A stretch of 46,239 nt of DNA, taken from NCBI GenBank assembly GCA_014653585.1, contig JACWEH010000007.1, positions 1 to 46,239 of the forward strand, read 5' to 3'. Below are positions 28,565-37,163 of this stretch, one piece after another. Origin of the DNA: Pelagibacterales bacterium SAG-MED38 (GTDB taxonomy: Bacteria > Pseudomonadota > Alphaproteobacteria > Pelagibacterales > Pelagibacteraceae). The notes beneath the pieces are model-generated. The model saw only the letters and a list, made by a program, of their open reading frames with translations, did no database searches and had not been told where the DNA came from. The translations under genes and the position numbers were made by a program. Positions within the stretch are counted from its first letter, which is position 1. Each line of letters opens with the position of its first letter.

Positions 28565-29315
28565 CTCACATTGCCATCTTGATCACGAGCCACTTCTTAG
28601 TGACCTTCCAAATGTGCTTAAAAGATCTAAAGATATTGGTATTAAAAAACTATTAACTATATCCACCTCTCTTGAAAGTTTTTCTAAAATCAAAGATATT
28701 GTTAATAAAGATGAGATAATATATGGGACGGTAGGCATTCATCCACATGAAAGTGACAGTAATATAATAACTAAGAATGAAATAATTAAAAATCTTAAAG
28801 AAAATCTTAAAATAATTGGAATAGGAGAAACTGGTCTTGATTACTATTATAATAACAGTGATAAAGAGAAACAAATAACTAGTTTTAGAACTCATATAGA
28901 AGCAGCAATAGAATGTGACGTTCCTATCATTGTACATTCAAGAAATGCAGAGGATGATACCTTTAAAATACTTAATGAATATAAGGAAGATAGCCCAAAA
29001 ATTTTGATGCATTGCTTCACTGGATCAAAAAAGTTTTCAGAAAAACTTCTTACATTAAATTCTTACTTTTCTGCTAGTGGAATTATTACTTTTAAAAACT
29101 CAATTGATCTTCAAGAAACTTTTAGGTCTTTGCCAATTGATAAAATTTTAATAGAAACTGATAGTCCATATTTGGCACCAGTTCCAAACAGAGGAAAAAA
29201 AAATGAGCCCTCTTTTATTGATTTTACGGCAAATAAGCTCTCTGAGATAAAAGAAATTTCGAAATTAGAACTAGTAAATAAAACTACAGATAATTTTAAT
29301 AATTTATTTTTTTAA
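28557..29315 (+). CDS. tatD: TatD-family metal-dependent hydrolase
   Basis: TatD proteins are metal-dependent nucleases of the amidohydrolase fold. The 252-residue protein has the N-terminal metal motif MIDSHCHLDHEP (HxH), GTVGIHPHES (about 58-67), IGETGLDYYYNNS (about 88-100), VIVHSRNAEDD and the late ETDSPYLAPVPNRGKKNEPS motif. It has no role in Tat export despite the name. Its position after metG is conserved. Confidence 0.94.
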   Translation: MIDSHCHLDHEPLLSDLPNVLKRSKDIGIKKLLTISTSLESFSKIKDIVNKDEIIYGTVGIHPHESDSNIITKNEIIKNLKENLKIIGIGETGLDYYYNNSDKEKQITSFRTHIEAAIECDVPIIVHSRNAEDDTFKILNEYKEDSPKILMHCFTGSKKFSEKLLTLNSYFSASGIITFKNSIDLQETFRSLPIDKILIETDSPYLAPVPNRGKKNEPSFIDFTANKLSEIKEISKLELVNKTTDNFNNLFF

Positions 29316-29324
29316 AAGTATTTT

Positions 29325-30095
29325 ATGAAATTTATAATTCTTGGCTGTGGAAGTTCAATGGGTGTTCCAAGAGCTGACGGTTTTTTTGGTAATTGTAATC
29401 CAAAAAATAAAAAAAATTATAGGACGAGATGTTCAGCTTTATTAAAAACTACAGATCAGAATATTTTGATAGATACCTCTCCAGATTTAAGACAACAATT
29501 ATTAAGTAATAAAATTACTAAGATTGACAAAGTTTTTTATTCGCACACTCATAGTGATCAAACACATGGAATTAATGATCTTAGAATTTTTTATATTAAT
29601 AATAAAAAACAAATAAATGTTTACGCAGACTTAGACACATCTAATTATTTAAAAAAAAGTTTTTCGTATTGTTTTAATACTTATTCTAAAGAATACCCAG
29701 CAACGCTAAAGCTAAATAAGTTAAAAAATTATCACACTATTTTGAATAAAAAGGATATAATAAATGTAAGATCTATTAAGGTTAAACACGGCAAAGTAAA
29801 ATCAAATTGCTTTATTATTAATAAAAAATTAGCTTATATAAGCGATGTTAGTAAAATTTATAATAATGATTATCGATATTTTAAAAATTTGAAATATTTA
29901 ATTATTGATTGTTTAAGATATGATTTTCATCCATCTCATTTTAATCTGGAATCAGTATTAAACTTGATTAATCTATTTAAACCAAAAAAATCAATATTAA
30001 CAAATCTTCATTCAGATTTAGATTATGATATTCTTAAAAAAAAATTGCCAAAAAATATAATTCCTGCTCATGATGGCCTCTCAGTAAATTTCTAA
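29325..30095 (+). CDS. MBL-fold metal hydrolase (PhnP-like)
   Basis: A metallo-beta-lactamase-fold hydrolase of 256 residues. FIILGCGSSMGVPRADG opens the protein, and the metal motif appears as YSHTHSDQTHGINDLR (about 73-88; HxHxDxxHG with His-Thr-His-Ser-Asp-Gln-Thr-His). Further ligands are likely in YISDVSK (Asp) and LTNLHSDLDY (His). Members related to PhnP are cyclic phosphodiesterases, but no phosphonate genes are near. In alphaproteobacteria this gene commonly follows metG-tatD. Its 3' end overlaps the convergent peroxidase gene by 15 bases. Confidence 0.85.
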   Translation: MKFIILGCGSSMGVPRADGFFGNCNPKNKKNYRTRCSALLKTTDQNILIDTSPDLRQQLLSNKITKIDKVFYSHTHSDQTHGINDLRIFYINNKKQINVYADLDTSNYLKKSFSYCFNTYSKEYPATLKLNKLKNYHTILNKKDIINVRSIKVKHGKVKSNCFIINKKLAYISDVSKIYNNDYRYFKNLKYLIIDCLRYDFHPSHFNLESVLNLINLFKPKKSILTNLHSDLDYDILKKKLPKNIIPAHDGLSVNF

Positions 30096-30632
30096 AGTTT
30101 CTTCTATTTTTTTTATTATTCTTTGTGACATTGGTTTAGTTAAGGAAGAAAATGTATCTTCGACTTTACCCTCTTTATTGATTAAAATTTTGTGAAAATT
30201 CCATTTTGGTACTGCAGATTTTCCATGATTTTCATTAGCCCATTTAAAAATTTCATGCGCATTTTCACCTTTTACTTCTGTTATAGCAGTAAGTGGAAAA
30301 GTGATATCAAAGTTAACCTCACAAAATTCTTTAACTTCTTTATCTGATTTTTTCTCTTGATTAAATGAGCCCGAAGGAACTCCAAGTACTATCAACCCTT
30401 TTGTCTCATATTTTTCCCATAATTTTTGTAAATCTTCATACTGTTTTGTAAAACCACAATAACTTGCTGTATTTACTATTAAAACAACTTTATCTTTGTA
30501 TTTTTTAAAATCTATAAGTTCACCTGAGATACTATTAATTTGTAAATCATAAAAAATTTTGTCGTAATTAGCTAATGCAAAATTTTTAAAAAACATAATA
30601 AATACTAAAACTATAAAAACTAATTTTTTCAT
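30081..30632 (-). CDS. Glutathione peroxidase, exported
   Basis: A thiol peroxidase that reduces hydroperoxides. The N terminus (MKKLVFIVLVFIMFFKNFALA) is written here only as a signal peptide covering about residues 1-21 plus hydrophobic core, so a periplasmic location is likely. The active-site Cys lies in VNTASYCGFTKQYEDL (about 53-68, Cys not selenocysteine), and the partner residues are in GVPSGSFNQE (Gln) and PKWNFHKILIN (Trp, Asn). It has 183 residues and sits seven bases after nhaA on the same strand. Confidence 0.92.
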   Translation of the reverse strand: MKKLVFIVLVFIMFFKNFALANYDKIFYDLQINSISGELIDFKKYKDKVVLIVNTASYCGFTKQYEDLQKLWEKYETKGLIVLGVPSGSFNQEKKSDKEVKEFCEVNFDITFPLTAITEVKGENAHEIFKWANENHGKSAVPKWNFHKILINKEGKVEDTFSSLTKPMSQRIIKKIEETLEIY

Positions 30633-30639
30633 TTAGAGA

Positions 30640-31812
30640 TTACTTATTGGGAGTAAGTAATATCAAAAAATAGCCAAATAAGGTGGATAATAGTGACCCG
30701 GTTAGTACACCTATTTTTACACCATCCATATATTGCATGTTCTCTACAAAAGCTAAATTTCCTACAAAAAGACTCATTGTAAAGCCAATACCAGTTAAAA
30801 CACCTACGCCATAAAAATTATACCAACTTGTGTTATTAGGCATCTGAGCTATTTTTGTTTTTATGGCAACATATGAAAAAGCAAATACACCTAATTGTTT
30901 TCCTAGAAATAATCCTAACACAATACCTAAGGGTACTTTATCTAGCAATGATCCAAGTGATAAACCCTCTAAGGAAACGCCAGCATTCGCAAATGCAAAT
31001 AAAGGCATAATCCCGAAAGCGACGTATGGGCTAATCGCATGTTCAATTTTAATTAAAAGAGAAAAATCTTTTTCTTTTTTGCGATGAGGTATTGTCATTG
31101 CTAATAGAACACCAGCAATTGTTGCATGTATTCCTGAATTATGAGTAAAATCCCAGAGAAAAACACCAATAACTAAATAAGGCAAAAATTTTTTAACATT
31201 AAATTTATTTATAACTAGCAATATTAGAAATGCTAACAACATTAGACTTAAATATTCAATGCTTAAATCACCAGAATAAAATAGTGCTATAATTACGATT
31301 GCTCCCAAATCATCAATAATAGCAAGAGCGGTTAAAAAAACTTTTAATGATAGAGGCACTCTTTTTCCTAATAAAGATAATACACCAAGTGAGAAGGCTA
31401 TATCTGTAGCGGAAGGGATCGCCCATCCATTCATCGTTTCACTATCTCCAAAATTTATAAATACATAAAATAATGCAGGCACTAACATTCCACCAACCGC
31501 TGCAATTATCGGTAGTAGTGCCTGTTTAATATTAGAAAGTTCACCTTGTAAAAATTCTCTTTTTATTTCTAAAGTGACGAAAAAAAAGAATATTGCCATT
31601 AAAGCATCATTTATCCAATGAAGAACTGATAATTTCAACCCAAAATCATTTATACCAATGAATAAATATTGATCTAAAGTTGAAAAATATAATTCTGATA
31701 AATCTGAATTGCTTATTACTAATGCAATAATCGCTGCAAATAATAAAACTAATCCACTAGCAGCCTCAAGTTTAAAAAACCAAATAAAAGGTTTAGATAA
31801 ATAATTAATCAT
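30640..31812 (-). CDS. nhaA: Na+/H+ antiporter NhaA
   Basis: NhaA exchanges sodium for protons across the inner membrane, controlling pH and Na+, a sensible need in seawater. The 390-residue protein has about 12 membrane segments. The transport-site pair of aspartates is in FLTALAIIDDLGAIVIIALF (about 160-179), and the discontinuous helix motif ATDIAFSLGVLSLLGKRVP (about 135-153) is conserved. It lies one base after the zinc-ribbon gene. Confidence 0.96.
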   Translation of the reverse strand: MINYLSKPFIWFFKLEAASGLVLLFAAIIALVISNSDLSELYFSTLDQYLFIGINDFGLKLSVLHWINDALMAIFFFFVTLEIKREFLQGELSNIKQALLPIIAAVGGMLVPALFYVFINFGDSETMNGWAIPSATDIAFSLGVLSLLGKRVPLSLKVFLTALAIIDDLGAIVIIALFYSGDLSIEYLSLMLLAFLILLVINKFNVKKFLPYLVIGVFLWDFTHNSGIHATIAGVLLAMTIPHRKKEKDFSLLIKIEHAISPYVAFGIMPLFAFANAGVSLEGLSLGSLLDKVPLGIVLGLFLGKQLGVFAFSYVAIKTKIAQMPNNTSWYNFYGVGVLTGIGFTMSLFVGNLAFVENMQYMDGVKIGVLTGSLLSTLFGYFLILLTPNK

Positions 31813-31813
31813 T

Positions 31814-32260
31814 TTAATTTAGATCTTTAGCAAAAAGTATTAAATCTCTCAAGGTTTCAAATAAATTATATAAGATAAGTTCTAAATTTGGAAAAATACT
31901 ACTTAAGGGATTTTTAAAAGTGTCCACTACAATTATAATTGCAATAAAAGTTATTATAGAGACAATTATAAAACTTAAAAATTTTCCAAGAGTAAAATTA
32001 TATTTTGGTTTATATTTAACTAACTCTGATCCTGGTTTTGCAGGTATATCAAGTGATGATTTATTGATATTTTCATCACTATATTCAATTTTTTTTTGTA
32101 TAGTGGGCCTATCAATTAAAGGTATAGTTGGTTCCTCATCATTTTTATTAAAGAACCATGTATAACTACAAGAACCACATTTTAATAATCTACCCTTATC
32201 TGGAATTAACTTTTCATCTATTTCAAATTTTTTATCACCACATGGACAAGTTATTATCAT
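31814..32260 (-). CDS. Zinc-ribbon (MJ0042-type) membrane protein
   Basis: The 148-residue protein starts with a zinc-ribbon, MIITCPCGDKKFEIDEKLIP then LKCGSCSYTWFF (Cys5, Cys7, Cys28, Cys31 approximately), as in the MJ0042/zinc_ribbon_5 family common in alphaproteobacteria. One membrane segment follows at about residues 92-112 and then a short C-terminal part. The function is unknown. The gap of one base to nhaA suggests cotranscription. Confidence 0.75.
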   Translation of the reverse strand: MIITCPCGDKKFEIDEKLIPDKGRLLKCGSCSYTWFFNKNDEEPTIPLIDRPTIQKKIEYSDENINKSSLDIPAKPGSELVKYKPKYNFTLGKFLSFIIVSIITFIAIIIVVDTFKNPLSSIFPNLELILYNLFETLRDLILFAKDLN

Positions 32261-32316
32261 AAGCTTTATATAACAGATTCTGATTAAAAATCCTTTGATT
32301 TACACATCTTTATACA

Positions 32317-32344
32317 TTGAAAAAATAAATAAGTATTGTATTAG
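32317..32344 (+). promoter_or_regulatory. Candidate promoter of tRNA-Pro
   Basis: TTGAAA (32317-32322) and TATTAG (32339-32344) are 16 bases apart and end ten bases before the tRNA-Pro 5' end. The position fits a promoter; the motif match alone is weak in AT-rich DNA. Confidence 0.4.
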
Positions 32345-32353
32345 TACTTCATT

Positions 32354-32430
<77 letters not shown>

Positions 32431-32436
32431 TTATAT

Positions 32437-32718
32437 ATGAAAAAAGCTAAAATCTATAAACCGAATAAAACAGCGATGCAATCTGGTTTAGGTAAAACAA
32501 ATAAATGGATATTGGAATTTGAGACCAATAACCCAACTAAAAATCCGTTAATGGGCTGGGAAAGCTCATCTGATACTTATTCAGAATTAAGATTAGAGTT
32601 TTCAACTAAAGAATTAGCAATTGATTATGCAAGAAAGAAGAAAATTATGTTTGAGATAATTGACTCCAAAAAAAGAAAAACTGTTAAAAAATCCTATGCT
32701 GATAATTTCCTCAATTAA
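32437..32718 (+). CDS. Complex I NDUFS4-like accessory subunit
   Basis: A 93-residue protein of the ETC complex I subunit (NDUFS4/AQDQ) family, a supernumerary subunit of NADH:quinone oxidoreductase found in alphaproteobacteria and mitochondria. The family features are AKIYKPNKTAMQSGLGKTNK near the start, WILEFE, PLMGWESSSDT (about 38-48), LEFSTKELAIDYARKK and the final KSYADNF. Other nuo genes are not in the window. It starts directly after tRNA-Pro. Confidence 0.85.
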   Translation: MKKAKIYKPNKTAMQSGLGKTNKWILEFETNNPTKNPLMGWESSSDTYSELRLEFSTKELAIDYARKKKIMFEIIDSKKRKTVKKSYADNFLN

Positions 32719-32723
32719 GATTT

Positions 32724-33722
32724 ATGTTTAAATTTTTTACAGATAAAAGATGGCATTTATGGAGTATCGGTGGAACATTACTTATTTTAGGTGCTACATG
32801 GTATCAAGTTCAACTTGATGTTAGAATAAATGAATGGTTTGGTGAGTTTTATGATACTTTACAAAAAGCTTTAGCTGAACCAGGGGCAGTTACAGAGAAA
32901 GAATTTATTGCCTATCTTTTTACTTTTGCAAAAATAGCTGCAATTTATATTCTAGTTGTCATCTTCAGCGATTATTTTACCAGCCATTGGACTTTTAGAT
33001 GGAGAACAGCAATGGCTCATTTTTATCATGATAAATGGAATTTTGCTTCATCAATTGAGGGAGCTTCACAAAGAGTTCAGGAAGACACTTTAAAATTTGC
33101 TAGAATAATGGAAGGTCTTGGCGCTGAACTTTTAAGGAGTGTAATGACATTAGTTGCATTTACTCCAATTTTGTGGGGATTATCTAAGAGTATTACTGTA
33201 CTACCTTGGATAGGCGAAGTCGATCATGCTTTAGTTTGGGTGGCTATCATTTCAGCGTTAGGTGGTACTTTTATACTTGCGTCAGTAGGAATAAAATTAC
33301 CTGGTATTGAATATGATATTCAAAAAGAGGAGGCTGCATACAGAAAAGAATTAGTTCTTGGTGAAAATTTTAAAGAAAATGCACAACCTATGAAAATTGA
33401 TAGCTTATATGGAGGTGTTAGAAAAATACACTACAAAATGTATTTTCATTATCTTTATTTTAACGCTGTTAAATGGAGCTATTTGCAGGGAATGGTAATT
33501 GTTCCTTATCTTGCACTAGCACCAACAATAGTAACTGGTGCCATTACCCTAGGTTTTGTTCAACAAATCATAAGAGCCTTTGGTAGAGTTGAAACTTCGC
33601 TTCAATATTTAGTGAGAAGTTGGCCTATAATTGTTGAACTTATTTCTGTTTGGAAGAGATTGAATGAATTTGAGAATAAACTAAAGTTAAATACAGAAAA
33701 TTTATCTAAAGAAAAAATTTAG
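32724..33722 (+). CDS. SbmA/BacA-like family transporter
   Basis: An inner-membrane protein of 332 residues with about six membrane segments. The family hallmark is VRINEWFGEFYDTLQKAL (about 34-51), followed by DYFTSHWTFRWRTAMAHFYH (about 85-104), and EGASQRVQEDTLKFARIMEG (about 111-130). SbmA/BacA proteins import peptide antibiotics by a proton-driven mechanism and lack an ATPase domain, as here. The substrate is unknown. It shares one base with the glpX GTG start. Confidence 0.87.
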   Translation: MFKFFTDKRWHLWSIGGTLLILGATWYQVQLDVRINEWFGEFYDTLQKALAEPGAVTEKEFIAYLFTFAKIAAIYILVVIFSDYFTSHWTFRWRTAMAHFYHDKWNFASSIEGASQRVQEDTLKFARIMEGLGAELLRSVMTLVAFTPILWGLSKSITVLPWIGEVDHALVWVAIISALGGTFILASVGIKLPGIEYDIQKEEAAYRKELVLGENFKENAQPMKIDSLYGGVRKIHYKMYFHYLYFNAVKWSYLQGMVIVPYLALAPTIVTGAITLGFVQQIIRAFGRVETSLQYLVRSWPIIVELISVWKRLNEFENKLKLNTENLSKEKI

Positions 33723-34666
33723 TGGCCTTAAGCAAAAAATTATTAAATGATATAATAACAGTAACTTCAAAAGCAGCTATTTCTTGTTATGATTTTATAG
33801 GAAAAAATCAAAAAAAAAATACAGATAAAGCTGCGACAGACTCCATGAGAAATGAAATCAATAAACTTTCTATCAATGGAGAGGTTGTTATAGGCGAAGG
33901 TGAATTAGATAAAGCTCCCATGTTATATATAGGTGAAAAATTAGGCTTAGGTGGAAATTTAAATCTAGATATAGCAGTTGATCCAGTAGAAGGTACAAAT
34001 TTTGTAGCAAAAAATCTTCCTGGAGCGTTATCTGTGATATCGATCGCAGAAAAAGGTAATCTTTTAAATGCACCAGAAACTTATATGGATAAAATTGCAG
34101 TTTCAAACAAAATACCTTTTGAAGCAACTGATTTAGACTTTTCAGTTGCAGAAAATATTAAGAATATAGCTGATTCTTTAAATAAAGATTTGAAAGATGT
34201 TACTGCTTGTTTGTTAGATCGACCAAGGCATAAAAAAATCATTGATGAACTTAAAAGAATGAATGTAAAAATGAAGTTAATTTCAGATGGTGATATCTCT
34301 GGAGCGTTAATGGTAACTGATAATAGATATGACGTAGATATTTTTTTGGGTATTGGAGGAGGGCCCGAAGGAGTTTTAGCTGCCTCAGCGATTGACGCAT
34401 ATAATTGTAAATTTCAAGGTAGATTTATTTTTGATAACGATAAGGATATAGAGAGAGCTAAACAAATGGGTATTGAAAATTTAAATAAAAAGTATGATTT
34501 GAAAGAAATTGTTAAAGGTGATTCAATATTTTGTGCTACAGGTATAACCTCAGGAGATTTGGTAAAGGGTATAGAATTAAAAAAAGATAACTATACTACA
34601 GAAACTCTGGTTACCCATAAAAGCTCAAATACATGCGAAATTGTTATAAGAGAAGACACTATATAA
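33722..34666 (+). CDS. glpX: Class II fructose-1,6-bisphosphatase GlpX
   Basis: GlpX removes the 1-phosphate of fructose-1,6-bisphosphate in gluconeogenesis. The 314-residue product uses a GTG that overlaps the previous TAG by one base. Metal and substrate motifs are present: KAATDSMRNEIN (about 36-47), VIGEGELDKAPMLYIGE (about 56-72), AVDPVEGTNFVAKNLPGA (about 85-102), and GIGGGPEGVLAASAI (about 211-225). The gene ends 41 bases before tRNA-Glu and marks the conserved edge of the accessory region. Confidence 0.95.
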   Translation: MALSKKLLNDIITVTSKAAISCYDFIGKNQKKNTDKAATDSMRNEINKLSINGEVVIGEGELDKAPMLYIGEKLGLGGNLNLDIAVDPVEGTNFVAKNLPGALSVISIAEKGNLLNAPETYMDKIAVSNKIPFEATDLDFSVAENIKNIADSLNKDLKDVTACLLDRPRHKKIIDELKRMNVKMKLISDGDISGALMVTDNRYDVDIFLGIGGGPEGVLAASAIDAYNCKFQGRFIFDNDKDIERAKQMGIENLNKKYDLKEIVKGDSIFCATGITSGDLVKGIELKKDNYTTETLVTHKSSNTCEIVIREDTI

Positions 34667-34707
34667 ACTTGATAAATATTATTTTTTACCATAAAAGGTC
34701 CAAATTT

Positions 34708-34782
34708 GGTCCCTTCGTCTATCGGTTAGGACACGTGGTTTTCATCCTCGAAAGAGGGGTTCGATTCCCCTAGGGACCGCCA
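34708..34782 (+). tRNA. tRNA-Glu (anticodon TTC)
   Basis: Acceptor stem GGTCCCT/AGGGACC, D-arm GTCTATCGGTTAGGAC, anticodon loop TTTTCAT (anticodon TTC), T-arm AGGGGTTCGATTCCCCT and encoded CCA. The anticodon stem is CGTGG/CCTCG, with a T-T mismatch at the third pair where A would restore pairing. It is the left border of the glycosyltransferase-integrase region. A possible promoter is TTGATA (34669-34674) with TAAAAG (34692-34697). Confidence 0.95.
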
Positions 34783-34784
34783 AA

Positions 34785-35036
34785 ATGCCATATTTCGTCT
34801 ATTTAATTGTTTCTAAAGATATAAATAAAAAAAAGTTTTCATACGTTGGTTACACTGGAAACTTGAAAAAAAGAATAGATTTACATAATTCCGGTAAAGG
34901 AGCAAAGTTTACGAGAGGAAAAAAATGGAAGTTGGTTTATTATGAAAAATACGACTCAAAATCAGAAGCAATGAAAAATGAGCATGTATTAAAAAAAGAT
35001 TACAAATTAAGACAAAAAATTAAAAAAAATAAATGA
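34785..35036 (+). CDS. GIY-YIG domain protein (UPF0213/YhbQ-like)
   Basis: An 83-residue single-domain GIY-YIG protein. The motif appears as YFVYLI (about 3-8) and SYVGYTGNLKKRIDLHNSGK (about 19-38), with the catalytic Arg in KKRI and the Glu in AMKNEHVLKK (about 65-74). Small proteins of this class are putative structure-selective nucleases of unknown role. It starts two bases after tRNA-Glu and overlaps the next gene by ATGA, so all may be cotranscribed. Confidence 0.85.
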   Translation: MPYFVYLIVSKDINKKKFSYVGYTGNLKKRIDLHNSGKGAKFTRGKKWKLVYYEKYDSKSEAMKNEHVLKKDYKLRQKIKKNK

Positions 35037-37162
35037 AGATCTCTATTTTACTTCCTTTAAAAGAAAATTTTTCACCGTCTTATGCCGGTGCCGTTTCACT
35101 CTTTATCAATGACACTTTAAGGTTTAGTAAATTTAAAAAAGATATTACTGTTTTTGGACATACGAACTATGAAAAAAAATTTAATCAAAAATATTTCAAT
35201 ATTGATATTAAAAAAAAATTTTTTTCAAGCCAAAATAAAGAATATGTGAAAAAATTTATAGAAATAGAAAAAAAAAATAACTCACAAATTATAGAATTAC
35301 ATAATAGACCAATTTATTTAAAATACCTTTTAAATAATTTAAAAGAAAAAGATTATATTTTATATTTTCATAATGATCCTCTTACAATGTCTGGTTCAAA
35401 AAGTATTAAGGAAAGATCATTCTTATTAGATAACTGCTATAGAATAATCTTTAATAGCAACTGGTCTAAAAAAAGGTTCTTACAAAAAATGAAATCCGAT
35501 GCAATTAATAGTGAAAAATTAATTGTAATAAATCAATCAGCTGCGAAAAATAAAATTAATTTTAAAAATAAAAAAAAAATAATAACCTTTGTTGGAAAAC
35601 TCAATAGAGCAAAGGGTTATGATCTTTTTGGTAATGCAATAATAAAGATTCTTAAAAAATACAAAGATTGGTCTGCTTATGTTTTGGGCGATGAACCTAG
35701 AGATAAACTTAGTTTTAAACATAGTCGGTTGAAAAATTTTGGATTTAAAGAACATAATGAAGTTATAAAGATTTATAAAAAAACAAGTATAGCAGTTGTT
35801 TGCTCTAGATGGGAAGAACCCTTCGGTAGAACAAGTTTAGAGGCTTCAGCAAATGGTTGTGCGGTCATAATTAGTAATAGGGGGGGATTACCAGAAACAA
35901 TTACTAATGGTCGAATACTTAAAAACTTAACTATTAATGAAATTTATAAAAATATTGAAGATTTAATAAAAAATTCATCTATTAGAAAAAAAATTCAAAA
36001 ATTATCTTATAAAAACTTTTATTTATCTCATGAATACGTCTCTGAACAAATAGATAAAGTTAGAAATAATTTAATTAAAATAACCAAACCTTTTTTGTAC
36101 AATTCACAATCTAATTTAAGAATATTGCACATTACTAATTTTAATGAAAGGCATAATGGTAGACTTTTTTTTAATACAGGCAGAAGATTAAATAACGGTT
36201 TCATTAGACTTGGACATAGTGTTTTAGAGTTTAGCGACAGAGATATTGTAAGTAGAGGAAAATCCTTAAAAGATTTTTATGGTTCAGATACGCTTAACGA
36301 TAAGTTAATAAAAACTTGCTATCATTTTAAACCAGATCTAATAGTTTTAGGACATGCAGATATGATATCCAAAGATATTCTCTATAATCTTAAAAAAGAT
36401 TATTCTAATCTTAAAATTGCACAATGGTTTCTTGATCCATTGAACAAGAATGGTCCTGATTTCCAAAAAAATAAAAAAAGAATATTAGATAAATCTGATG
36501 TAATAGATTCAAATTTTTTAACTACAGCCCCTGATTCTTTGAGCTTTTTATCCAAAAAAAATTTAAATTATTTTATACCTAATCCCTCAGATAAATCGAT
36601 GGAAACACTCAATAATTTTAAAAAAGATTGCTCTAATGATGTATTCTTTGCATTGAGCCATGGTGTGCATAGGGGCCAATTAAAAAGTCGATCCTCTGAT
36701 GATAGAGAAAAATTTATAAAATCATTAATAAATAAATGTAAAAATGTTAGATTTGATATTTTTGGAATGAACAATATCCAACCAATTTGGGCTGATCAAT
36801 ATTTTAAGAATATATCTAATTCAAAAATGGGACTCAATTTAAGTAGAGGAACACCAATAAAATATTATAGTAGTGATAGAATTACTCAAATAATAGGCAA
36901 TGGTTTGGTCACATTAATAGATGAAAAAACTTGTTATGGTGATTTTTTTGATGACACAGAGATGGTTTTTTATAAGAATATTTCAGATTTATCTTACAAA
37001 ATTGAAAAAATATCAGAAGATGAAAAGTTACGTAAGAAAATTGGACAAAAAGGTAAAGCTAAATACATGAAATATTTTAATTCAACAATTGTAGCTGATT
37101 TTATCATTAATAAGACCTATGGGATAAATAGTGCCAAAAAATACTTATGGCACAAACCATAA
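35033..37162 (+). CDS. Double-domain glycosyltransferase (GT4 plus CgeB-like)
   Basis: A 709-residue protein with two glycosyltransferase units. Residues 1 to about 345 form a GT4-type enzyme: VGKLNRAKGYDLF (about 184-196) and the E-x7-E site in WEEPFGRTSLEASANG (about 259-274). Residues about 362-700 look like a CgeB-type family 1 transferase (LRILHITNFNERHNGR, GRRLNNGFIRLGHSVLEF, late NLSRGTPIKYYSSDRI). Such enzymes build surface glycans; donor and acceptor are unknown. It overlaps the GIY-YIG gene by four bases and lies in the tRNA-Glu island. Confidence 0.85.
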   Translation: MKISILLPLKENFSPSYAGAVSLFINDTLRFSKFKKDITVFGHTNYEKKFNQKYFNIDIKKKFFSSQNKEYVKKFIEIEKKNNSQIIELHNRPIYLKYLLNNLKEKDYILYFHNDPLTMSGSKSIKERSFLLDNCYRIIFNSNWSKKRFLQKMKSDAINSEKLIVINQSAAKNKINFKNKKKIITFVGKLNRAKGYDLFGNAIIKILKKYKDWSAYVLGDEPRDKLSFKHSRLKNFGFKEHNEVIKIYKKTSIAVVCSRWEEPFGRTSLEASANGCAVIISNRGGLPETITNGRILKNLTINEIYKNIEDLIKNSSIRKKIQKLSYKNFYLSHEYVSEQIDKVRNNLIKITKPFLYNSQSNLRILHITNFNERHNGRLFFNTGRRLNNGFIRLGHSVLEFSDRDIVSRGKSLKDFYGSDTLNDKLIKTCYHFKPDLIVLGHADMISKDILYNLKKDYSNLKIAQWFLDPLNKNGPDFQKNKKRILDKSDVIDSNFLTTAPDSLSFLSKKNLNYFIPNPSDKSMETLNNFKKDCSNDVFFALSHGVHRGQLKSRSSDDREKFIKSLINKCKNVRFDIFGMNNIQPIWADQYFKNISNSKMGLNLSRGTPIKYYSSDRITQIIGNGLVTLIDEKTCYGDFFDDTEMVFYKNISDLSYKIEKISEDEKLRKKIGQKGKAKYMKYFNSTIVADFIINKTYGINSAKKYLWHKP

Positions 37163-37163
37163 A

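Noticed and set aside
30081..30632. Selenocysteine in the glutathione peroxidase
   Set aside because: The active-site codon encodes Cys (ASYCGFT); no in-frame TGA is present.
34669..34675. TTGATAA near tRNA-Glu as a half copy of the recombinase repeat
   Set aside because: A 7-base AT-rich match is expected many times by chance, and it fits better as the -35 box of tRNA-Glu.
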